NCBI GenBank assembly: GCA_009781915.1
Contig: WQUW01000014.1
Location: forward strand, 1-34,139
Source of the DNA: Treponema sp.
Lineage (GTDB): Bacteria > Spirochaetota > Spirochaetia > Treponematales > Breznakiellaceae
Reading direction: 5' to 3'
DNA length: 34,139 bases
A program made the translations under genes and the position numbers. Below, in pieces: positions 28,626 through 34,139 of this stretch (the first letter of the stretch is position 1; every line of letters begins with the position of its first letter). Below the pieces are notes generated by a model. The model was given only the letters and a program-made list of their open reading frames with translations, was not told where the DNA came from and ran no database searches.

Positions 28626-31600
28626 TAGACTTCCACCATCCCATCATATACTTTTACACAATCGCCGGTCATGTAGACCGTTTCTCCTGTGTAGTTGATA
28701 ATCAAGCTGCCGCCAAGAAGCTGTACCTTGATGTCCTTGCCTTTGTCGCAGTGCCCGTTCAGAACAGCGGCAACAACAGCGGCGCAAGCGCCCGTGCCGC
28801 AGGCTTGGGTTTCGCCGCTGCCCCGCTCCCACACACGCATTTTCAGGTTGTTTCTGTCCATAACCTCAACAAACTCGGCGTTTACTCTGTCCGGAAACAG
28901 TTCGCTGGTTTCAAACTGCGGCCCTATCGCGCACAGGTCAAGCTTATCCAGATGGTCGCAGAAAACGACCGCATGGGGGTTGCCCATTGAAACACAGGTT
29001 ACCGCATACTCAACGCCGCCAATTGTTACCGGCTTTGAAATTACGCTTTCGCCCGCGAGTTTGACGGGGATTTTCTCAGGCCTAAGTTCCGCGCGCCCCA
29101 TGTCCACCCTGACCGATGAAACAAGGCCGTCCCTTGTGGAAAGGGAAAGTTCCCTGACGCCGGAAAGCGTTTCTATTTTCATCTCCCGTTTTTTAACGAT
29201 GCCGTTATCGTAAAGATATTTCGCCACACAGCGCAGGGCGTTGCCGCCTATGCTGTCCTCGCTTCCGTCAAGATCAAATATCCGTATCTTCGCGTCGGCG
29301 ATGTCTGAACGCAGCATAAGCACAACACCGTCTCCGCCTATGCCGGTGTGCCTGTTAGCCAGCGGCGCTGACAGCGACTCAGGCGAATTGATGGCAAGGT
29401 CAAAGCAGTTAATGTAAATGTGGTCATTGCTGCAACCGTGCATTTTGGTAAACGGCAACTGCACACGGCTCTTTCTCAGGTCGTTTATGTTGACGAGTTC
29501 TGTGTTTATCTCGCTGTAACCGGAAAGCAGGCTGTCCGCCAGCGCGTTTGCCGTGTCAATTGATGTCAGACAGGGAATGCCGATGGAGCAGGCTTTTCTG
29601 CGAAGCTTTACATCGTCCAGCGCGGGGTCTCTGCCTTTTTCCGAGGTAGAGATAACGTAGCTTATCTGTCCGCTTGCCAAAAGAGTTTCCGTGTTAACAT
29701 TCGGGTTATCGCTTATTTTGTCTATGGGGTGAACCGTTAAGCCCTTCGCGGCAAGGAACCGGGCCGTGCCCCTTGTCCCATGTAGCGAGAATCCCATGCT
29801 GGCGAACTTCTGCGCGATGCCTGTAGCCTCGGCCTTGTCGCCTTCACGGATGGTAAGCAGTACGCCGCCGGTTTTTTTCATTTTGTATCCGGCGGCGACA
29901 AGCCCCTTATACAGCGCTTCCTCCATGTTTTTCCCAAGGGCCAAGACTTCCCCGGTGGACTTCATTTCCGGGCCCAGGTGCGTGTCCAGCCCGGCGAGCT
30001 TTTGGAAGGAAAAGACGGGAACCTTAACCGCGATATACGGCGGTATTTTCGCGATGCCCGACGAGTAGCCAAGGGCGAAAAGCGTCTGCCCCACGCTTAC
30101 CTTTGTGGCAAGCTCGCACATCGGAACCCCGGTAACCTTACTGATGTAGGGAACGGTACGGGACGCGCGCGGGTTTACCTCGATAACGTAAATATCATTT
30201 TCATACAGGACGTACTGGATATTCACAAGGCCCTTGACGCTTAAGGCCATGCAGAGCTTTTGGGTAATCTCGAAAATCTCTTTCGCCAGGGCGTCGTCAA
30301 TGTTCAGCGCCGGATACACGGAAATACTGTCGCCGGAATGAACGCCGGTGCGCTCGATATGTTCCATAATGCCGGGAATCAGCACGTCCGTCCCGTCGCA
30401 AATCGCGTCAACCTCGATCTCCCGCCCGCTTAAATACTTGTCAATCAGCACGGGGTTTTCCTGCTTCGAGCGCAAAATGATTTCCATGTACTCGCGGATG
30501 TCCTCCGGCGAGAACGCGATAATCATGTTTTGTCCGCCCAGCACATAGGACGGGCGCATAAGCACCGGATAGCCCAGCTTTTCTGCCGCGTCCAGCGCCT
30601 CGGCCTCGGTCATAACGCCAAAACCCTTGGGGCGCTTGATGTTGAGCTGTTCCAGCAAATTGTCAAAGCGTTCCCTGTCCTCGCTGATGTCGATACTGTC
30701 CGCCGGGGTTCCAATTATGTTGACGCCCCGTTCATGCAGTTTTTTGGTCAGCTTTATCGCCGTGCCGCCGCCGAAGGCTACGATAACGCCCACGGGTTTT
30801 TCAATTTCGATAACGCGCATTACGTCATCGATGTACAGGGGCTCAAAGTACAGCCTGTCGGCGGTGTCGAAGTCGGTTGACACCGTTTCGGGGTTGTTGT
30901 TGATAACGATAACGTCGTAGCCGAGGTTTTTCAGCGTCCACACGCAATGCACACAGGCGTAGTCAAACTCAATGCCCTGTCCTATGCGTATCGGGCCTGA
31001 GCCCAGCACAACAATTCTTTGCTTCTCGCTTTTTTCGATGAACGGCAGCGCCTCGTTTTCCGTGCCGTTTTGAATGGAGTAGAAGTACGGCGTTTTCGCC
31101 TCGAACTCCCCGCCGCAGGTATCGACCATTTTGTAGATCAGCGATTTGGGGTTGTAAAAGGAGTCCGGAGAAGCTGCGATGCGGGCAAGGCCGTGAAGGA
31201 ACCACCGGTCTACTTTTGTTTTTTGGAACATCTGTTCCACGGTCGCGCCCCGCTTTATGGCTTCGTACAGTATAAAAAGGCGCTCGTCAGTTACGGTATC
31301 AAGAAGGGCGTGTATTTCATCATCGGTTTTCGAGGCAAGCCGGGGCAGGCTAAGGCTTTCAAGTCCAAGTTCCGCGCCCCGCACGGCCTTCAAAATGGCC
31401 TCTTCAAAGGTGTCGGCTATCGACATAACCTCTCCGGTCGCCTTCATCTGCGTACCCAGCTCTTTTTGGGCGTACACGAACTTGTCAAAGGGCCATTTGG
31501 GGAACTTTATCGCCACGTAGTCAAGGGCGGGTTCAAAGGCGGCGTAGGTAGTGCCGGTAACGGCGTTCATTATTTCGTCAAGGGTGTAGCCGATGGCGAT

Positions 31601-32575
31601 TTTGGTCGCTACCTTCGCGATGGGGTATCCTGTCGCCTTGCTCGCCAGCGCCGAAGAACGGGACACACGGGGGTTTACCTCGATAATGGCGTACTCAAAG
31701 CTGTCGGGGTTTATCGCCAACTGCACGTTACAGCCGCCTTCGACACCGAGCGCCCGGATAATGTCGATTGACGCCGTGCGCAGCATCTGGTATTCCTTGT
31801 CGGCAAGGGTGATGGTTGGCGCGATAACGATGCTGTCGCCCGTGTGTACGCCCACCGGGTCAAAGTTTTCCAGCGAGCAGACGATGATCGCGTTGTCCGC
31901 CCGGTCACGCATTACCTCGAACTCGATCTCCTTCCATCCGGCGATGGATTTTTCGATAAGCACCTGATTGATTGGCGAAAGGAAAATGCCGTTGCCGGCG
32001 ATCTCCCGCAACTGTGTTTCGTGGTACGCTATGCCGCCGCCGGTTCCGCCAAGCGTAAAGGCAGGGCGCACAACAACGGGATAGCCCCCAAGGTCATTCG
32101 CCGTTTTAACCGCCGTTTCCACATCCATCGCTATGGCGGAGGGAATGACCGGCTGGCCGATGCTTATCATTGTTTCTTTGAACAACAGCCTGTCCTCGGC
32201 CTTGTCGATGGTTTCAGGCGAAGAGCCTAACAGTCGCACGTTCATTTTTTCAAGGAAGCCTTCACGGGCGAGCTTCATGCTCAGCGTCAGTCCTGTTTGT
32301 CCGCCAAGCCCGGACAGAATGCCGTCGGGGCGTTCTTTTTCGATAATGCGCTTTACGGTTGTAAGCGTCAGCGGCTCGATGTAAATTATGTCCGCGATGT
32401 TTTTGTCGGTCATGATGGTGGCGGGGTTTGAATTTACAAGAACGATTTCAATGTTATCTTCACGGAGCATACGGCAGGCTTGCGTGCCGGCATAGTCGAA
32501 CTCGGCGGCCTGGCCGATCACGATGGGACCGGAACCGATCACCAAAACCTTTCTGATACTTTTATCAAGTGGCAT
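28625..32575 (-). CDS. Carbamoyl-phosphate synthase large subunit fused to diaminopimelate epimerase
   Basis: A 1316-residue fusion. Residues 1 to about 1038 are CarB: two ATP-grasp halves beginning RKVLVIGSGPIVIGQAAEFD and RIVVLGSGPIRIGQGIEFDY, then a C-terminal MGS-like allosteric domain (ATGIAQKFASMGFSLHGTRG ... SYVISTSEKG). Without a stop, it runs on through NDLRKSRVQLPFTKMHGCSN into a complete DapF of about 279 residues (29464-28628), with GGDGVV, the catalytic cysteines in GGNALRCVAKY and TQACGTGACA, and SMGNPHAVVF. CarB makes carbamoyl phosphate with CarA for arginine and pyrimidines; DapF makes meso-diaminopimelate for lysine. I chose the Met at 32575 (AAAGG upstream); a start at 32581 is also possible. 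Overlaps carA by 11 nt. Confidence 0.92.
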   Translation of the reverse strand: MPLDKSIRKVLVIGSGPIVIGQAAEFDYAGTQACRMLREDNIEIVLVNSNPATIMTDKNIADIIYIEPLTLTTVKRIIEKERPDGILSGLGGQTGLTLSMKLAREGFLEKMNVRLLGSSPETIDKAEDRLLFKETMISIGQPVIPSAIAMDVETAVKTANDLGGYPVVVRPAFTLGGTGGGIAYHETQLREIAGNGIFLSPINQVLIEKSIAGWKEIEFEVMRDRADNAIIVCSLENFDPVGVHTGDSIVIAPTITLADKEYQMLRTASIDIIRALGVEGGCNVQLAINPDSFEYAIIEVNPRVSRSSALASKATGYPIAKVATKIAIGYTLDEIMNAVTGTTYAAFEPALDYVAIKFPKWPFDKFVYAQKELGTQMKATGEVMSIADTFEEAILKAVRGAELGLESLSLPRLASKTDDEIHALLDTVTDERLFILYEAIKRGATVEQMFQKTKVDRWFLHGLARIAASPDSFYNPKSLIYKMVDTCGGEFEAKTPYFYSIQNGTENEALPFIEKSEKQRIVVLGSGPIRIGQGIEFDYACVHCVWTLKNLGYDVIVINNNPETVSTDFDTADRLYFEPLYIDDVMRVIEIEKPVGVIVAFGGGTAIKLTKKLHERGVNIIGTPADSIDISEDRERFDNLLEQLNIKRPKGFGVMTEAEALDAAEKLGYPVLMRPSYVLGGQNMIIAFSPEDIREYMEIILRSKQENPVLIDKYLSGREIEVDAICDGTDVLIPGIMEHIERTGVHSGDSISVYPALNIDDALAKEIFEITQKLCMALSVKGLVNIQYVLYENDIYVIEVNPRASRTVPYISKVTGVPMCELATKVSVGQTLFALGYSSGIAKIPPYIAVKVPVFSFQKLAGLDTHLGPEMKSTGEVLALGKNMEEALYKGLVAAGYKMKKTGGVLLTIREGDKAEATGIAQKFASMGFSLHGTRGTARFLAAKGLTVHPIDKISDNPNVNTETLLASGQISYVISTSEKGRDPALDDVKLRRKACSIGIPCLTSIDTANALADSLLSGYSEINTELVNINDLRKSRVQLPFTKMHGCSNDHIYINCFDLAINSPESLSAPLANRHTGIGGDGVVLMLRSDIADAKIRIFDLDGSEDSIGGNALRCVAKYLYDNGIVKKREMKIETLSGVRELSLSTRDGLVSSVRVDMGRAELRPEKIPVKLAGESVISKPVTIGGVEYAVTCVSMGNPHAVVFCDHLDKLDLCAIGPQFETSELFPDRVNAEFVEVMDRNNLKMRVWERGSGETQACGTGACAAVVAAVLNGHCDKGKDIKVQLLGGSLIINYTGETVYMTGDCVKVYDGMVEV

Positions 32576-33626
32576 GAGCATCCATCCTTTCTATAAAGTT
32601 GTCGAACAGGAACCCCGTGTCCAGCGGGCCGCCGCAGGCTTCGGGATGAAACTGCACGGAAAAAGAAACGCCGAAATCAAAGCCTTCGCTTGAACCGTCG
32701 TTGACATTGACAAAGGAGCTGTCAGTGGCGATTACTTCGTAGCCGTGGTTCTGGCTGGTAATGTACACACGCCCTGTCCGTGTGTCCTTGACCGGCTGGT
32801 TGGTTCCCCGGTGTCCGAACTTTAACTTTTTGGTTTTATACCCTTTCGCGAGGGCCATAAGCTGGTGTCCCATGCATATGCCAAAGATGGGTACGCCGCT
32901 TTGCATAAGGGCGCGGATTGTTTCGATAATGCCGGAATTTCCGGGGTCGGCAGGGTCGCCGGGGCCGTTACTGAGCAAAATGCCGTTCGGCTTGGCTTTC
33001 AGGATTTCCTGCGCCGGGGTGTCGTGCGGGAACGTCCACACTTCGCAATCTCTGGCTATAAGGGCGTTTGTCATGCCGCTTTTTACGCCGAAATCCATGA
33101 GCGCGACCCGGCGTTTTCCCGCTCCGGCCTTTGTAACGGCGCGCTGCGAAACCGAGGCGATTGGATTTACGACAGCGTACCGCGCGGCTTCGCTGCGGTC
33201 AGCTTCCGTAGGCGCGGCGGGGGTAATTTTGCCGTTCATTACGCCGTTTTCACGGATAATTTTTGTAAGGGCGCGCGTATCAATGCCGGAAATCCCGACA
33301 ATGCCGCGCTCTTTTAAAAGGGTGTCAAGAGCGCCTTCGCTTCGGAAGTTGGAAGGGTTTTCGCAGGGGCACTTTACGATATAGCCTTTGGGCCCGATGC
33401 TCGCGCTTTCAAAATCCGCGGGGATAACGCCGTAGTTGCCTATCAGGGGAAAGGTCTGTAAGACGATTTGCCCGTGATAGCTTTGATCGGTAAGGGTTTC
33501 CAGATACCCTGTCATGCCGGTGGTAAAGACAATTTCCCCTGTTACTTCACCCTGCGCGCCAAGGTATTTGCCTTCGAAAACCGTACCGTTTTCCAAAATC
33601 AAATATGCGGTTTTTGCCGTATTCAT
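32565..33626 (-). CDS. carA: Carbamoyl-phosphate synthase small subunit
   Basis: A 353-residue glutaminase subunit that feeds ammonia from glutamine to CarB. The N-terminal CarA domain has LENGTVFEGKYLGAQGEVTG and FTTGMTGYLETLTDQSYHGQ; the class I glutamine amidotransferase domain has ILLSNGPGDPAD, the nucleophile Cys in FGICMGHQLMALA and the partner His/Glu in VQFHPEACGG. The start at 33626 (MNTAKTAY) has AGGAGG 10 nt upstream; a Met ten codons earlier lacks one. It is the first gene of the leftward operon. Confidence 0.95.
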   Translation of the reverse strand: MNTAKTAYLILENGTVFEGKYLGAQGEVTGEIVFTTGMTGYLETLTDQSYHGQIVLQTFPLIGNYGVIPADFESASIGPKGYIVKCPCENPSNFRSEGALDTLLKERGIVGISGIDTRALTKIIRENGVMNGKITPAAPTEADRSEAARYAVVNPIASVSQRAVTKAGAGKRRVALMDFGVKSGMTNALIARDCEVWTFPHDTPAQEILKAKPNGILLSNGPGDPADPGNSGIIETIRALMQSGVPIFGICMGHQLMALAKGYKTKKLKFGHRGTNQPVKDTRTGRVYITSQNHGYEVIATDSSFVNVNDGSSEGFDFGVSFSVQFHPEACGGPLDTGFLFDNFIERMDAHAT

Positions 33627-33812
33627 CCCGCTCCGCCTCCTGTCAATTGTATACACATACGTACATCTCCTGTTTTACAAGCGCTGAAAATCCTGCTTTG
33701 CCTTTGAGTTTGCCGCCTGCGGGGGTGAGATTGGGTCTCGCACCGTCCACTTTACGCAACACAGACCAAGAATTCCTGAGGGATAGTACCATACTAGGCG
33801 TTGTTAAGGCAA
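33627..33812 (-). promoter_or_regulatory. carA promoter and 150-nt leader
   Basis: On the minus strand TTGCCT (33807-33812), 18 bp, then TACTAT (33783-33788) preceded by TGG, an extended -10. The leader of about 150 nt can form a hairpin with GAGA/TCTC stems near 33730-33750 and a small CCGC/GCGG-type stem next to it. Long leaders are usual for regulated car operons, but I see no element that I can name; a T-stretch terminator is not evident. Confidence 0.55.
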
Positions 33813-33846
33813 GGGATAAAACGGGAAAAAACGAAAAAAACTTCGC

Positions 33847-33887
33847 CCTCCCCTGCCGGGCATTGTACCGCTAGCTCACGCGCGGCG
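33847..33887. repeat. Dispersed intergenic repeat, second copy
   Basis: Forty-one bases (CCTCCCCTGCCGGGCATTGT ... CACGCGCGGCG) match, inverted and with three mismatches, the outer arm of the structure at 22045-22085. It lies between the divergent carA operon and the last partial gene. The partner arm seen at 22167-22232 is missing here. The region 33888-33969 holds nothing else I can name. Confidence 0.6.
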
Positions 33888-33969
33888 AGGGAATTTATGG
33901 GGGAAGACGCATTTATGAAGGCATTTCTGGAAACGCATAAAAGTTTTTGAAAAATTCCTGCAAGAGTGG

Positions 33970-33998
33970 TTGACGTTTCGCCAATAGCTGGGTATACT
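33970..33998 (+). promoter_or_regulatory. Promoter of the truncated last gene
   Basis: TTGACG (33970-33975), a 17-bp spacer and TATACT (33993-33998). The -10 ends 7 nt before the ATG at 34006, with only T residues between and no ribosome-binding site: another leaderless layout. Confidence 0.6.
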
Positions 33999-34005
33999 TT
34001 TTTTA

Positions 34006-34139
<134 letters not shown>

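Noticed and set aside
31019-31771. Long open frame (250 codons) opposite carB
   Set aside because: It lies wholly antisense to the conserved carB coding sequence, and its translation shows no recognisable motifs; it is a codon-bias shadow in GC-rich DNA.

Overview
The window looks like a contig from a spirochaete of the Treponema group. This is an inference from gene content: a CarD/CdnL regulator followed by ispD-ispF-nth, a psd-pssA pair, a spirochaete-style Aat-like protein and tRNA genes that do not encode CCA. It has two parts: an integrated mobile element (about 1 to 16,370) and chromosomal backbone (about 16,370 to the end).

Mobile element. The left arm (12-3302) is transcribed leftward: an XRE repressor, a SWIM-type zinc-binding protein, two small unknown proteins, a lipoprotein and a serine recombinase. 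A near-consensus promoter with two palindromes lies between the repressor and the rightward operon, a layout like a lysogeny switch. The right arm (3409-16215) is one tightly packed, translationally coupled operon. It holds small Cys-rich proteins, a frameshifted excisionase-like gene, ParA, ParB, a large Toprim/SF3 primase-helicase, a Lar-type anti-restriction zinc ribbon, a tyrosine recombinase, a TSPPY-type DNA methyltransferase, a cytosine-C5 methyltransferase and a radical SAM protein. No virion or conjugation genes are visible, so it resembles an integrated plasmid, plasmid-prophage or mobilisable island. Its right end is marked by the 3' half of a tRNA-His gene (16373-16415), cut inside the anticodon stem-loop. 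The left end is not in the window.

Backbone. Rightward: carD, ispD, ispF, nth; then psd-pssA, a small ORF and an Aat-like gene. Leftward: a beta-barrel outer-membrane candidate preceded by a small ORF, an SDR-like gene and tRNA-Arg. Rightward again: a 546-residue protein of unknown function and pcm. An AT-rich insert (about 26,200-27,600) carries a VOC/glyoxalase-type protein, a small membrane protein and a flavodoxin-like protein. The last block is a leftward operon: carA, a carB-dapF gene fusion, asnA and the flavodoxin gene.

Most notable observations. (1) The C5-methyltransferase gene overlaps, in the +1 frame, a 164-codon ORF that itself looks like a known type of phage protein, so about 495 bp appear to code twice. 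(2) Carbamoyl-phosphate synthase large subunit is fused to diaminopimelate epimerase. (3) One promoter-operator design occurs three times in the element, once pointing out across the attachment site into the chromosome. (4) Several backbone genes have a -10 box only 4-8 nt before the start codon, suggesting leaderless mRNAs. (5) A long inverted-repeat structure at 22045-22232 has a related copy at 33847-33887. The contig ends in a poly-C run that is probably an artefact.
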